A DNA stretch of 64,000 nucleotides from Pseudomonas reidholzensis (GTDB lineage Bacteria; Pseudomonadota; Gammaproteobacteria; Pseudomonadales; Pseudomonadaceae). The translations under genes were made by a program, and so were the position numbers. Of the stretch, positions 45,323 to 54,554 are shown in pieces; position 1 is the first letter of the stretch, and each line of letters opens with the position of its first letter. The notes beneath the pieces are model-generated. The model saw only the letters and a program-made list of their open reading frames with translations, was not told the origin of the DNA and made no database searches. The stretch is from positions 248,001 through 312,000 of the forward strand of contig NZ_UNOZ01000030.1 in the NCBI RefSeq assembly GCF_900536025.1. The letters run 5' to 3'.

Positions 45323-45353
45323 CCCAAGGAGTACAAATGTACTCCTTGGGTTT
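45323..45353. terminator. Bidirectional terminator between mdlD and the symporter gene
   Basis: CCCAAGGAGTAC, loop AAAT, GTACTCCTTGGG, then TTT. It is a perfect 12-bp stem between convergent genes. A related palindrome occurs at 56056-56087. Confidence 0.82.
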
Positions 45354-45369
45354 CACCAGCAAAAAGCGC

Positions 45370-46626
45370 TCAGGCTTTTTCATACTGCCGTGATGCCGGG
45401 TTACGAATATCGACGCCTTCCCACTTGGCAATGACCAAGGGCGCGATGGCGTTACCCAATACGTTCAAGGTCGTGGTACCGCTTTCGATGATCCGGAAGA
45501 TACCGGCAACCAGGGCGACCGCTTCCAGAGGGAGGCCAGCAGACGCCAGGGTCGCGGACAGGATGATGATCGCAAACCCCGGGACGCCCGCCGCGCCCTT
45601 TGAGGTGAGCACCATGGTCACCACCAACAGGATTTGTTGCGTGAGTGAAAGGTCAATGCCGTACAGCTGAGCGATGAAGATGGTAGCCACGCCCAGGAAA
45701 ATCGACGCACCGTCCAGGTTGAAGGCATAGCCGACCGGTACGACAAAACTCACGATTCGGCGCGGAACGCCGTAGCGCTCGAGCTTTTCCATAAGCTGCG
45801 GCATTACAGCGGCGGATGCGGCGCTGGAGCAGGCGAGAATCAACTCATCTTTGAAGTAGCGAATCAGCTTGAACAGGTTTTCACCCATCAGGTAGCAAAT
45901 GCCGCCCAGGATGACAAACGCAAACAACGCCAGGGCCAGGTAGACGACGCCGATCAGCTTGAGCAGCGGTAACAGCGAGGCAAACCCAAACGTTGCAACG
46001 GTAGAACCAATCATGCCGAACACGCCGATTGGGGCGTAGGCCATCACGTAGTTCACCAACTTGAACATGGCGTCAGCGGTGCCTTGAAGCGTTGCAACGA
46101 CCGGCGCGCTTTTTTCGCGCGGGAGTGAGTTCAGTGCCATGCCGAACAGCACAGCGAAGAACAGGATAGACAGCAGCTTGCCTTCGGACAAAGACAGGAA
46201 CAGGTTATCCGGGACAATCTGTTGCAGGATCAGCAGCGCGCCTTTGGATGGCTCTGCCTTCAACGCGGTATCAGCGTGAATCATTCCGGCGATATGGGTG
46301 CCCGCGCCGGGCTCCATGAGGTTGCCGAGCACCAGGCCTACAATGATCGCCAGCGTGGTGATCGCAAAGAAATACCCCAGTGATTTGGCGCCCATCCGCC
46401 CAAAAGACTTATTGTCTCCGCCGCCCGCGATGCCGAGCACCATGCAGCAGAAAACAATAGGCACAACGATCATCTTCATCATCTTGATGAAGATGTCGCC
46501 TAATGGCTTGAGGATTTCAGCGCTCACCCATTGCTGGTGTTCGGCATGGGTATTGAAATACCAGCCTACCAGGATACCAAGGAACAGACCGGCAACTATT
46601 TGCCAGACGAGTGGGATCTTTTTCAT
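45370..46626 (-). CDS. Dicarboxylate/glutamate:cation symporter (DAACS family, GltP/DctA-like)
   Basis: A 418-residue membrane protein from ATG 46626 (MKKIPLVWQIVAGLFLGILVG). Family signatures are present: the serine-rich stretch ILACSSAASAAVMPQ (re-entrant loop 1), VVPVGYAFNLDGASIF (transmembrane 7, NxDG), and TSKGAAGVPGFAIIILSATL (re-entrant loop 2). It imports C4-dicarboxylates or acidic amino acids with Na+ or H+. The frame extends upstream but those residues are unlike the family. Preceded by a hairpin that separates it from the VOC gene. Confidence 0.92.
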   Translation of the reverse strand: MKKIPLVWQIVAGLFLGILVGWYFNTHAEHQQWVSAEILKPLGDIFIKMMKMIVVPIVFCCMVLGIAGGGDNKSFGRMGAKSLGYFFAITTLAIIVGLVLGNLMEPGAGTHIAGMIHADTALKAEPSKGALLILQQIVPDNLFLSLSEGKLLSILFFAVLFGMALNSLPREKSAPVVATLQGTADAMFKLVNYVMAYAPIGVFGMIGSTVATFGFASLLPLLKLIGVVYLALALFAFVILGGICYLMGENLFKLIRYFKDELILACSSAASAAVMPQLMEKLERYGVPRRIVSFVVPVGYAFNLDGASIFLGVATIFIAQLYGIDLSLTQQILLVVTMVLTSKGAAGVPGFAIIILSATLASAGLPLEAVALVAGIFRIIESGTTTLNVLGNAIAPLVIAKWEGVDIRNPASRQYEKA

Positions 46627-46703
46627 GTCTCTAGCCTTTTTTATAGAAGGTGTGCTGCTTTGTCGGCAGTAGCTAGATGCGTCGGCGACCCGCGCACGCG
46701 CAA

Positions 46704-46735
46704 AGGGCATGCACAGGCCGTGCATGCCCTTTTTA
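46704..46735. terminator. Hairpin directly after the VOC gene
   Basis: AGGGCATGCAC, loop AGGCC, GTGCATGCCCT, followed by TTTTATT on the plus strand and preceded by AAA. It sits between the VOC stop and the symporter start, so it can end or attenuate VOC transcription before the symporter gene. Confidence 0.8.
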
Positions 46736-47161
46736 TTATTTGGCGAAAATCTGGCTCATGTCTTTGAACGCCTTGAACTCAAGGGCATTGCCGCAGGGGT
46801 CGAACAGGAACATGGTGGCCTGCTCACCGACCTGGCCCTTGAAACGGATGTACGGCTCTATCACGAACTTCGTGCCAAGGGCAGTAAGGCGTTCGGCCAG
46901 TGCTTCCCATTGTTCCCACTTGAGGATCACGCCGAAGTGCGGGGCAGGGACGTTGTGGCCATCCACCGGGTTGCTCAGTGCGTTCTCCTGGTACGCCATT
47001 TTTGGGTGTTCGTGAATGACCAGTTGATGGCCGTAGAAGTTGAAGTCAACCCACTGTGCCGCCGAGCGGCCTTCTTCGAGATTGAAGACCTCGCCGTAAA
47101 ACTTACGGGCGGCCGGGATATCGTAAACGGGGATCGCCAAGTGAAAAGGGGACAGGCTCAT
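46736..47161 (-). CDS. VOC-family (glyoxalase/dioxygenase-fold) small protein
   Basis: A 141-residue single-domain VOC protein: FHLAIPVYDIPAARKFYGEVF at the N-terminus, HFGVILKWEQWEAL in the middle and MFLFDPCGNALEFKAF at the end. These give the conserved His, His and Glu positions (H7, H about 92, E about 128) of metal-binding VOC enzymes. It may isomerise or degrade a small metabolite or act as a resistance protein. It is divergent from a LysR gene, which probably controls it. Function not assigned. Confidence 0.8.
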   Translation of the reverse strand: MSLSPFHLAIPVYDIPAARKFYGEVFNLEEGRSAAQWVDFNFYGHQLVIHEHPKMAYQENALSNPVDGHNVPAPHFGVILKWEQWEALAERLTALGTKFVIEPYIRFKGQVGEQATMFLFDPCGNALEFKAFKDMSQIFAK

Positions 47162-47357
47162 CAGGAACTCCGGGTTGTGTGTTGATTTAATTGTTTAACG
47201 CGCAGTGCTTCGAACGGTGGGGTGATACACAGTCGTTTTTAACGGGGATGTACAACAACGCGCTGAGGCTCGCTGTGTGGGGTGGGATGATTTTAGGGCT
47301 GGCAATACAATAAAAAAATCAATATATTTTTCTGAGTTACTCAAAGGAAATCTATCA

Positions 47358-48233
47358 ATGATTCGTGAGCTCAAGACCCTGATCAGTGTCGCCCGTGAGG
47401 GGACCTTTGCCGCGGCAGGGGCCAAGGTCAACCTCACGCAGGCGGCCGTCAGCGCCCAGATGCAGCGGCTTGAGGCCGAGTTGGGCTATGAGCTTTTCGA
47501 ACGAAGAGGCAGGAGCGCTCACCTCAACCGGCGCGGCCAGCAGATACTGCTGCAGGCTCAGGAAGTGGTTCGCTTGTACAACAATCTGGGCTCTACGGAC
47601 CCTGGGGCTGCGCCGTCGGTACAGGTCAATATCGGGGCGATTGCGTCATTCCAGCGGTCACTGCTGCCGTCGGCTCTGGCTCATTTCCATGGTGCGCGGC
47701 CCGAGTGCCGAACACGGGTGATACCCGGTCTATCGCTGGAGCTGCTCAGCGCAGTGGATTCTGGCGAAATAGACATGGCGGTGATCATCAGGCCACCGTT
47801 CACGCTACAAACCGACTTGTGCTGGCAGACGGTGGCCAGTGAGCCTTACCGGCTGATCGTCCCGCGCAAACTGCCAGAGGCCGAGTGGGGCGACATTCTT
47901 GCGTCCCAGCCCTTCATTCGATACGACCGGACATCTTTCGGCGGACGGCAGGTTGACCGTTTCCTGCGCCAATCCCATTTCCATCCTAGGGAGGTCTGTG
48001 AGCTAGATGAACTCGAGGCCATCACCGAACTGGTGGGCAAAGGCGTTGGCGTTGCGCTTGTGCCACAGACCATCATGCGCAAGCGTTGGCCCTCTACCGT
48101 GCGGGCCCTCGATCTGGGGACCAGCACCTTCCATCGTGATATCGGACTTGTGCACCACGCTCATGCGGTGATGAGTGAGCAGGCCACGCTGCTGGCCAAT
48201 CTGATTTGTGAGATGGCGAAAGGGGAGGACTGA
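47358..48233 (+). CDS. LysR-type transcriptional regulator
   Basis: A 291-residue LysR protein. The start ATG 47358 has AAGGAAA upstream; the helix-turn-helix follows directly (LKTLISVAREGTFAAAGAKVNLTQAAVSAQMQRLEAELG). It diverges from the VOC gene; the 196-bp gap between them is AT-rich near the LysR start and probably holds both promoters. By the usual LysR layout it should regulate the VOC gene and perhaps the symporter. Effector unknown. Confidence 0.9.
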   Translation: MIRELKTLISVAREGTFAAAGAKVNLTQAAVSAQMQRLEAELGYELFERRGRSAHLNRRGQQILLQAQEVVRLYNNLGSTDPGAAPSVQVNIGAIASFQRSLLPSALAHFHGARPECRTRVIPGLSLELLSAVDSGEIDMAVIIRPPFTLQTDLCWQTVASEPYRLIVPRKLPEAEWGDILASQPFIRYDRTSFGGRQVDRFLRQSHFHPREVCELDELEAITELVGKGVGVALVPQTIMRKRWPSTVRALDLGTSTFHRDIGLVHHAHAVMSEQATLLANLICEMAKGED

Positions 48234-48331
48234 ATGATGGGTAGCCCGTGGGAGGATGGTCATTAGGCAGGGCAGGCGGGACTGTTTGCACAGCCCGCGC
48301 TGCCGGTAGGACGGAGACCGACCTACGTTCC

Positions 48332-50377
48332 TTAGAAGTAAGTGGTTACCCCAGCAAAATACGCCCGCCCGGGCACGTAATAGCTGGTCGAGTCATCCCG
48401 TGGGTCTTCATCCAGCAGGTTCTGCACGCCGACGTTCAGGGTCAGCCAGCGGGTGGCTGCCCAGTTGGCGGTCAGGTCATACGTGGTGTAAGAGTTGACG
48501 AAGTCGGTCCCCAGGCCGCGTTGCTTGCCTACGTGATTAGCGGACAATTCGGTGCCGATGCGGTCGGTGATCTGCCAGTCGATGGCGCTGAACAACGACA
48601 GCTTCGGCGAGCTGATGAGGTCCCGACCGGTCGACAGGTTGCGGCTCTCGAGCATGTAGGTGGCGTTGGTGCGCCAGCTGGCATTTGCCCACAACGGCAC
48701 CTTGGTGCTGCCTTCCCAGCCGCGGGTGCGGGCTTCATCGGCATTTTCCAGCATGGTCCACCAGCGGCCCTGGAAATTCCCCAGCGGCGCGTACTCGATC
48801 TTGTCCTGGAAGTCGGTGTGGAAGTACGTGAGGCTGGCCTCCCAACCGTCATGGTCGAAGGAGACGCCAATCTCCTTGTTGGTGCTGATTTCTGGACGCA
48901 GGTTCGGGTTGCCTGCCATCCAGCATTCGCCGGTCACATACCCCAGCGGGCGTAGGGAGGTACAGCCGCGACCGCCCGAGTTGGTCGCCGCACCCGCACT
49001 GCCTTCTTTCAGGCTGGGGGCACGGAAGCCGCGTGACACGCCACCGCGTACCGTCCAGTCAGGGTGAGGGTGATAGACCAGGTAAGCACGTGGGCTGTTG
49101 TGGTTGCCGTATTCGTCGCTGTGGTCGAAGCGGTTGCCCAGGGTCAGCGAGAGGTTATCGAGCAGGAACAGCTCGTCCTCGATGAACAGCGCGGAGTAGT
49201 CGCCCTCAAGGTCCGCGCCCGCCACCGCCGCCCCCTGGTAGTCAACGGGTACGGTGCCCAGCGTGTCGGTGTTGGTCAGTTGCTCACGCTTCCACTGGCC
49301 GCCAACGGTGACGCGCTGGTTTACCAGCAGTTCGAACGGGATGTTAAGGCTACCCTCGACGATTTTCTCTTCCGAGTTGGCCTTGCCCACCTCGAGCTCG
49401 TTGTTGAACTTGTTCAGGTACGCGTCGATACGCGAGGTGCCAAAGCCCCAGTCGCCGTGGTGAGAGACCACGAAGCTGTCACGGGTCAAGCGTCCGGCAC
49501 CGAAGCCTTCACCTACCGTGTCACCCCAGTCACCGAAGGTTTTCTTCGACGACCACGAACGCTCCACGCCTTGGCTCGCCTCGAATGACAGCTCATGGTT
49601 TTCGTTGATCTGCCAATTCAGCAAGGCGTTGACGCTGTGGTCTTTGGCCCCGCCGACGCCATCGTTGTAAACAAAATCACCCAGTGTATTGACGCGTGGC
49701 TCGACTTCATCGGCAGCGCGCCGAGTCACGTTGGCGCCCAAGCGCAGCCCCACCGAGTCGGTGACCGGGCCAGACAGGTTGACGCTGGTCTGGTTGGTCT
49801 GACCCCGGTCGGAGTCTTCCGGGATCGTGGTATTGGCGGTGAGCGATCCGCTCCACTCACGGGATACCTTGCGGGTGATGATGTTGATCACGCCACCCAT
49901 GGCGTCCGAGCCATACAACGACGACATCGGCCCGCGCACGACCTCGATCCGCTCGATCATGTTCGGCGAGATCCAGTTGATGTCCTGGCGACCCAGATCA
50001 CGACGGTAGTTGGTGTCGGCAGAGCTGCCGATGCGTTTGCCGTCCACCAGGATCAGGGTGTACTTGTCGTCAAGGCCGCGCAGCTTGATCTTCGACTGCT
50101 CGCCCACCGGGCCGTAACCGCCGGTGACGCCGGGGATGCGGCGTAGCAGGGTGTTGAGGTCATAGACCGGCTGGCGCTCGATCTCTTCCCGGGTGATGAC
50201 GCTGACACTGGCCGGCGCATCTCGCACATCGGTGCCACCGCCGGTGGCAGTGACGAAAGAGGCTTGCAGTTCGGTGGCGGGGAGCGCTTCAAGCTCGTGG
50301 ACTTCCTCGGCCTGGACCGCAGTGGCGGCGAGCAGTGCGACGGTGAGCAGGGCACGGGAGAAAGGTGGGTATGACAT
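48332..50377 (-). CDS. TonB-dependent receptor, CirA/FepA-like
   Basis: A 681-residue outer-membrane receptor. ATG 50377 begins a signal peptide (MSYPPFSRALLTVALLAATA, cleavage after VQA). The plug domain has DVRDAPASVSVITREEIERQ, KLRGLDDKYTLILVDGKRIG and IERIEVVRGPMSSLYGSDAM, and the barrel ends in FAGVTTYF with a terminal Phe. There is no STN domain and no sigma/FecR pair, so control is probably direct. A Fur-box-like palindrome lies about 70-85 bp upstream. Catecholate siderophores or their breakdown products are the usual ligands of this subgroup. Confidence 0.92.
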   Translation of the reverse strand: MSYPPFSRALLTVALLAATAVQAEEVHELEALPATELQASFVTATGGGTDVRDAPASVSVITREEIERQPVYDLNTLLRRIPGVTGGYGPVGEQSKIKLRGLDDKYTLILVDGKRIGSSADTNYRRDLGRQDINWISPNMIERIEVVRGPMSSLYGSDAMGGVINIITRKVSREWSGSLTANTTIPEDSDRGQTNQTSVNLSGPVTDSVGLRLGANVTRRAADEVEPRVNTLGDFVYNDGVGGAKDHSVNALLNWQINENHELSFEASQGVERSWSSKKTFGDWGDTVGEGFGAGRLTRDSFVVSHHGDWGFGTSRIDAYLNKFNNELEVGKANSEEKIVEGSLNIPFELLVNQRVTVGGQWKREQLTNTDTLGTVPVDYQGAAVAGADLEGDYSALFIEDELFLLDNLSLTLGNRFDHSDEYGNHNSPRAYLVYHPHPDWTVRGGVSRGFRAPSLKEGSAGAATNSGGRGCTSLRPLGYVTGECWMAGNPNLRPEISTNKEIGVSFDHDGWEASLTYFHTDFQDKIEYAPLGNFQGRWWTMLENADEARTRGWEGSTKVPLWANASWRTNATYMLESRNLSTGRDLISSPKLSLFSAIDWQITDRIGTELSANHVGKQRGLGTDFVNSYTTYDLTANWAATRWLTLNVGVQNLLDEDPRDDSTSYYVPGRAYFAGVTTYF

Positions 50378-50443
50378 CGTGGAACAGTCCTTGTCGATCG
50401 GTTGTATTCCAGGGGCAGAATGCAATCGGGACGGGACACTAGC

Positions 50444-50462
50444 GCAAATGCGAATCATTTAG
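50444..50462. promoter_or_regulatory. Candidate Fur box
   Basis: GCAAATGCGAATCATTTAG matches the 19-bp Fur consensus GATAATGATAATCATTATC at 12 of 19 positions. It lies in the intergenic region upstream of the minus-strand TonB receptor and also upstream of the plus-strand acetyltransferase gene. Flanking sequence is AT-rich, as a promoter would be. Confidence 0.55.
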
Positions 50463-50642
50463 AAGTAAATGTGAAAAATAATTTACTTTGAATTGACGGA
50501 AAATTTACAAAAGGGATGGTCGGGCTGGGCGGGGAGCACGGTTGTCTGGGCGGCGGAACCTGTGACCAGACCTTTGCATGAGCAGGCGTCTGCGTTACGT
50601 TGTGCTGTCAGGCGACTTACCCACGAACGGGAATTTTCGAGC

Positions 50643-51143
50643 ATGGATAGGGATAGGGTCGTCAGCATCCGGAAAGGGATCTGCAATGACCTGGCTGCGG
50701 TCATCGGCTTTGCCCACGAGTTGAACAGCATTCATCACCGCGAGCGCCCGGACATCTTTGTCGGCGTGGCCCGCGATGCGGATGCGGCTCGGGATTACTG
50801 GCTTCCATTGCTGGAGTCAGAGCAAGACGTTGTGCTCATAGCAGAGATAGATTCCCGCCCGGTGGGGTTCGTCTCTGCGCACTTGGCGACAACGTCCAAT
50901 CCCCTGATACACGCCATACAGACCTGCCGAATTGGCTCGATTTGTGTGCTCGACGGTTACAGAGGGCAGGGCATCGGACAAGCGCTGATGGGCGCCGCGC
51001 GGGGGTGGGCGATCGGGAAGGGCGCTGAGGACTTGAAGTTGGCTGTGTGGGCGTTCAATACGGCTGCGATACGGATGTACGAAGAATTTGGTTTGGAGGT
51101 ACGAACGCTGGAAATGGGGATGCGGCTTGCGCCGTCTGCCTGA
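50643..51143 (+). CDS. GNAT-family N-acetyltransferase
   Basis: A 166-residue GNAT protein from ATG 50643 (MDRDRVVSIRKG); the frame is open farther upstream but that part looks non-coding. The acetyl-CoA loop is RGQGIGQALM, followed by the C-terminal strand LKLAVWAFNTAAIRMYEEFGL. It would acetylate an amino group on a small molecule or protein. Acceptor unknown. It stands alone, diverging from the TonB receptor. Confidence 0.83.
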   Translation: MDRDRVVSIRKGICNDLAAVIGFAHELNSIHHRERPDIFVGVARDADAARDYWLPLLESEQDVVLIAEIDSRPVGFVSAHLATTSNPLIHAIQTCRIGSICVLDGYRGQGIGQALMGAARGWAIGKGAEDLKLAVWAFNTAAIRMYEEFGLEVRTLEMGMRLAPSA

Positions 51144-51259
51144 AAGCACTGCGTGCGCCGATTGGTTGCCAAACCAGGGCAAATACCAGAGCTTGAAGTT
51201 GCTCCGTACTAGGCTATTCCTAAAGCATTAATCCCTAGGTCTAGGTACGGAGGCTAACG

Positions 51260-52162
51260 ATGAAAAGCCTGGCAGCAGAGCTCGACGCCTATCAGTACGG
51301 CATCCTACAGGGTGAGCACTTTCATGCAATCAGCTGCATGACTGAGCTCCTGACCGAGTGCCGACTAGGTTTGTCTGATTCTCTGTGGCGGGCCAGCATC
51401 GTCGCGCAGTGCCGTGAGCACCCAATCTTCGAGACGTTGAAACTGGATCCTTACACGCTGCGCGCCTTCGAAAAACCCCGGGGGTATCCCGGCGATGCGG
51501 TGATGCTCGACTATGCCTACTACCTGGCGACGCCTCCAGGTACAGGGGAGGTAGGCGGGCACATTTTCGAGGTCGTGACGGGCAGTCCTAACGCACTGAG
51601 CGTACGCTGGCGTCGGCAGCATATTGCAGACCTTTTGGAACAGGTGGCGGCCGATCGGGTATCGCTGGACGTGCTCAGCGTCGCCTGTGGGCATTGCAGG
51701 GAGCTGGAGTTACTCAGCGTACCGGCGAGGAGCAAGATTAAACGGTTCGTGGCGCTCGATCATGATGGGGGGGCGCTGCAACGAGCAGCCGATGCGAACA
51801 AGGACGTGGATGTTGCCACTTGGCAATGCGATGTGAAGAATCTGCCGGCGGAAGACGCGCACAGCGGGTTCGACTTTATCTACAGCATTGGGATTTACGA
51901 TTACCTACAGCGAGACCAGGCTGAAAAGCTAACCCGATGGCTCTTGGCAAAGCTCAACCCTGGCGGCCAACTGTTGATCGCGAATTTCACCCCGGATAAC
52001 TGGGGGCGAGGGTACATGGAAGCGTTTATGGACTGGAACCTCATCCTGCGATCTAGGGAGCAGATGCGTCGCTTGGAGCCCAGTGAGTGGTTAGGGCATT
52101 CGTGTCTGTACTTCGATCCGTACCGGAACATCAACTTCATGCTTCTGCGAAAGCCAGCTTAG
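51260..52162 (+). CDS. SAM-dependent methyltransferase (PhcB-like group)
   Basis: A 300-residue class I methyltransferase with an N-terminal extension. The segment FEKPRGYPGDAVMLDYAYYL (about residues 71-90) is a hallmark of methyltransferases related to Ralstonia PhcB, which makes the 3-hydroxypalmitic acid methyl ester signal. Motif I follows as LDVLSVACGHCREL and a later acidic strand as GFDFIYSIGIYDYL. ATG 51260 has ACGGAGG upstream. The substrate in this strain is unknown; similarity to PhcB is by pattern only. Confidence 0.78.
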   Translation: MKSLAAELDAYQYGILQGEHFHAISCMTELLTECRLGLSDSLWRASIVAQCREHPIFETLKLDPYTLRAFEKPRGYPGDAVMLDYAYYLATPPGTGEVGGHIFEVVTGSPNALSVRWRRQHIADLLEQVAADRVSLDVLSVACGHCRELELLSVPARSKIKRFVALDHDGGALQRAADANKDVDVATWQCDVKNLPAEDAHSGFDFIYSIGIYDYLQRDQAEKLTRWLLAKLNPGGQLLIANFTPDNWGRGYMEAFMDWNLILRSREQMRRLEPSEWLGHSCLYFDPYRNINFMLLRKPA

Positions 52163-52177
52163 CCACAAGGCCGGTGA

Positions 52178-52639
52178 TCATGGATAGCCAGCAAGCATTG
52201 CGGCGAAGTCTTCGACTGCGCGCTGAAAGTTCTCAAGGGCAAATACCACCGGCTGGCTGCTACTGATCCAGCGCGTTTGAGCGCCTACTTCAAGCCCTTC
52301 TGAAATGCTCCATCCGAAGCGAACCCAGGAGAGGGTGCCTCCCTCGACGACCTGCTCGGCCACGAGCACCGTACAGCCGAGATCCATGTCGTCACTGCAG
52401 ACAAGAAGCGGGACGATAGTCGATGACCCGTCTTCGCCGGGCGTGAATCGGCGTTTCGCAAGCGCCTCTTCCGCGTCATCGATCAACCAGTTCAATGAGA
52501 GGCCCAGAAAGGAAAGCTGTTCATCCGCAAGATGTTCGGCGAGCCACTGCTCGATCCCAACGTCGTCGATAAGCAACCACGCGCAGGCGTTGCGCGAGAA
52601 TTTGGCCTGGTGCCTGGCAGTCTTGATAGTGTGAAGCAT
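52178..52639 (-). CDS. Hypothetical protein
   Basis: A 153-residue acidic protein without signal peptide or membrane helices; I do not recognise a family. It contains tryptophan-rich stretches (WVRFGWSISEGLEVG, QTRWISSS). ATG 52639 is preceded by AGGGC. It converges on the methyltransferase gene with a 15-bp gap. The acidic, compact character is compatible with an immunity-type protein, but no toxin partner is seen. The 234 bases upstream of it show no gene. Confidence 0.6.
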   Translation of the reverse strand: MLHTIKTARHQAKFSRNACAWLLIDDVGIEQWLAEHLADEQLSFLGLSLNWLIDDAEEALAKRRFTPGEDGSSTIVPLLVCSDDMDLGCTVLVAEQVVEGGTLSWVRFGWSISEGLEVGAQTRWISSSQPVVFALENFQRAVEDFAAMLAGYP

Positions 52640-52873
52640 GGAAAGCCCTAGCTGGATATTGAGTGGGCATGCAAGGCGTTATCGGTGATCGCACTGCGGG
52701 CCACACAGGAAGAGAAGACAGTAACGCAGGAAAGCAGGTTAGGGTTAGGCTGAGTGCCAGAGTTGTGTTTTGAAGCTACGTCTGCGGCCGCTTTGTACTT
52801 GGAGGAAACCCTACCGTGGGGCATAGGAGTGGTGAACAACCTTGGCAACCATTAAGTGGGCTTTCAATGTGAG

Positions 52874-53362
52874 TTACGGTCGGGCCGCTCTCCTGAGGAC
52901 CATATGGATGAGTGCTGATCTACGACTATCCAGGGACATTCGCTCTTCGACAGCAAATGGTACGAAGCCCAATTTTGGATAAAGCAGCAAGCCTGCTGTA
53001 TTTTCGTTGAAACACGATATCTGCACCTCTGTGGCGTCATAGCGGTCGAACGCCAGAGCTGTCATCGTCTCCACGATGAAGGTCGCCACCCCCTTTGCTC
53101 GTGCCTCTTGGGCAACGATGAAATTGCCGATACAGCACACCCCACCCGTTTCAGCCCGATAAAAGTTAGCAAAGCCGACGACGCTGTTTTCGGTCTCAAC
53201 AACCGTCGAGTCGGATCGTTGAGCAATAGCGTTAGACAGCTGAGCTTCAGTCAGAGGGTATTGAGCTTTCGGGAACATATAAAACAGTTCCCGAGCGTTC
53301 AGAGGAAAGCTACAGATAGTTTTGATGTCATCAGCCTTCACTGGCCTGTGTTGCAATATCAT
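52874..53362 (-). CDS. GNAT-family N-acetyltransferase
   Basis: A 162-residue GNAT protein from ATG 53362, preceded by CAAGGAC. The acetyl-CoA site reads IGNFIVAQEARAKGVATFIV, with A-K-G-V-A in place of the usual Q/RxxGxG/A, and the final strand is EVQISCFNENTAGLLLYPKLGF. Acceptor unknown; isolated gene in the accessory region. Confidence 0.8.
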   Translation of the reverse strand: MILQHRPVKADDIKTICSFPLNARELFYMFPKAQYPLTEAQLSNAIAQRSDSTVVETENSVVGFANFYRAETGGVCCIGNFIVAQEARAKGVATFIVETMTALAFDRYDATEVQISCFNENTAGLLLYPKLGFVPFAVEERMSLDSRRSALIHMVLRRAARP

Positions 53363-53574
53363 CGCGCGTCCTTGAGTTCTATACATCCGGCATTCTAGCT
53401 TATCGGGATTCGCTCAAATCAGCTAGCTGGGACGACGGCTTTATCAGGGGCATAAGCGGGTAGGGGAGTAGCATGTTCATTCCACAAGGTCTTGCTGACA
53501 CCTGCTCAATTCTGTTCGGATAATGGCAAGGGGCTTATCAGTATTCGGCGAGCGATGAATTGAGGAAGCACAAC

Positions 53575-54030
53575 ATGGAATGTCAGGTTCGTTCCGCAAC
53601 GGTCGACGATACCGAAGCGATCAGCCGTGTCGTGATCGCGGCTCTCCGAGAGTCAAATTCACAGGATTACTCACCAGACGTTATCGCCCAGGTTGAGCAG
53701 AGCTTTGCTCCTGAAATCGTCAGGACACAGCTCGAGAAACGTAAGGTTTTCGTAGCTGTGCGGCGTGAAAACCTTATCGGCACAGCAAGCCTGGACGGTG
53801 ACGTCGTCAGGAGTGTATTCGTTGATCCTACGTATCAAGGTCGCGGGATCGGTCGCCAGTTGATGGCAGTCATTCATGCTACTGCGGCCCAAGCTGGTGC
53901 GAGTGTTTTGCGTGTGCCGTCGTCGGTAACGGCGGAGAAGTTTTATACGACGTTGGGTTATCAGAAAATCCGAGACGAGTTTCATGGAGCTGAGCGGACC
54001 ATCGTTATGGAAAAACGGCTGCAGGGTTAG
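53575..54030 (+). CDS. GNAT-family N-acetyltransferase
   Basis: A 151-residue GNAT protein from ATG 53575 with GAGGAAG upstream; an in-frame TTG 15 bases earlier overlaps that site. The acetyl-CoA loop is VFVDPTYQGRGIGRQLM (Q-G-R-G-I-G), followed by SVTAEKFYTTLGY. Typical length of small stand-alone GNATs. Acceptor unknown. It is the third GNAT within 3.4 kb. Confidence 0.83.
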   Translation: MECQVRSATVDDTEAISRVVIAALRESNSQDYSPDVIAQVEQSFAPEIVRTQLEKRKVFVAVRRENLIGTASLDGDVVRSVFVDPTYQGRGIGRQLMAVIHATAAQAGASVLRVPSSVTAEKFYTTLGYQKIRDEFHGAERTIVMEKRLQG

Positions 54031-54132
54031 TCCAGGCGATTTACTCACTGGGGGATTTAGGGTTACGTTATTGGTGAGAATTAGGTGTCTAAAGGAGAAG
54101 CTTGGCGGGGTCAGTGACAGACCATCGCAGCA

Positions 54133-54512
54133 TCAGTTGAATGCCAGAAGCGCTGGTTGTGATTTGAGATGACGCCCCCTGAAGCGGCCCAAAAACTCCA
54201 CAGTGAATGCCAGGCCTTCCTTGATCGTGTGCCTTTGTTCCAACTCCGCCTCGCCGCGTGCGGCAGTCTTGCTGAGACCTGTGTAGGAGAGCAGCACGGG
54301 TGGCAATATAAAGTTTCCAGAACCAGCACAAGCACGCCAATGGTGGCGGTAACCGCCAGATCCTGGATGAGCGGGATGTTGATGATCACCAGCACGGCAG
54401 GACCCAGAGCTTGTCTACGCCACAACCGATGTCCTGCATGATACCGTTCATTTTCTGCGCACCGTGGGGCAGGCCGATGGCAAAAATCAATGGCAGGCCA
54501 GGTCAATATGAT
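54133..54512 (-). pseudogene. Decayed fragment of an MMPL/RND exporter gene
   Basis: On the minus strand the translation shows LIFAIGLPHGAQKMNGIMQD, then after an apparent internal deletion INIPLIQDLAVTATIGVLVL, then after a one-base frameshift near 54318 GNFILPPVLLSYTGLSKTAA, ending near 54133. These pieces, in this order, match consecutive parts of MMPL-family exporters. No single frame covers them and both ends are missing, so it is a relic. It is not a duplicate of the exporter at the window start, which differs in sequence. Confidence 0.8.
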
Positions 54513-54554
54513 ATTGGTTACCAAAGCTCACGCCAGGTTAACGCTTTTAGGCGT

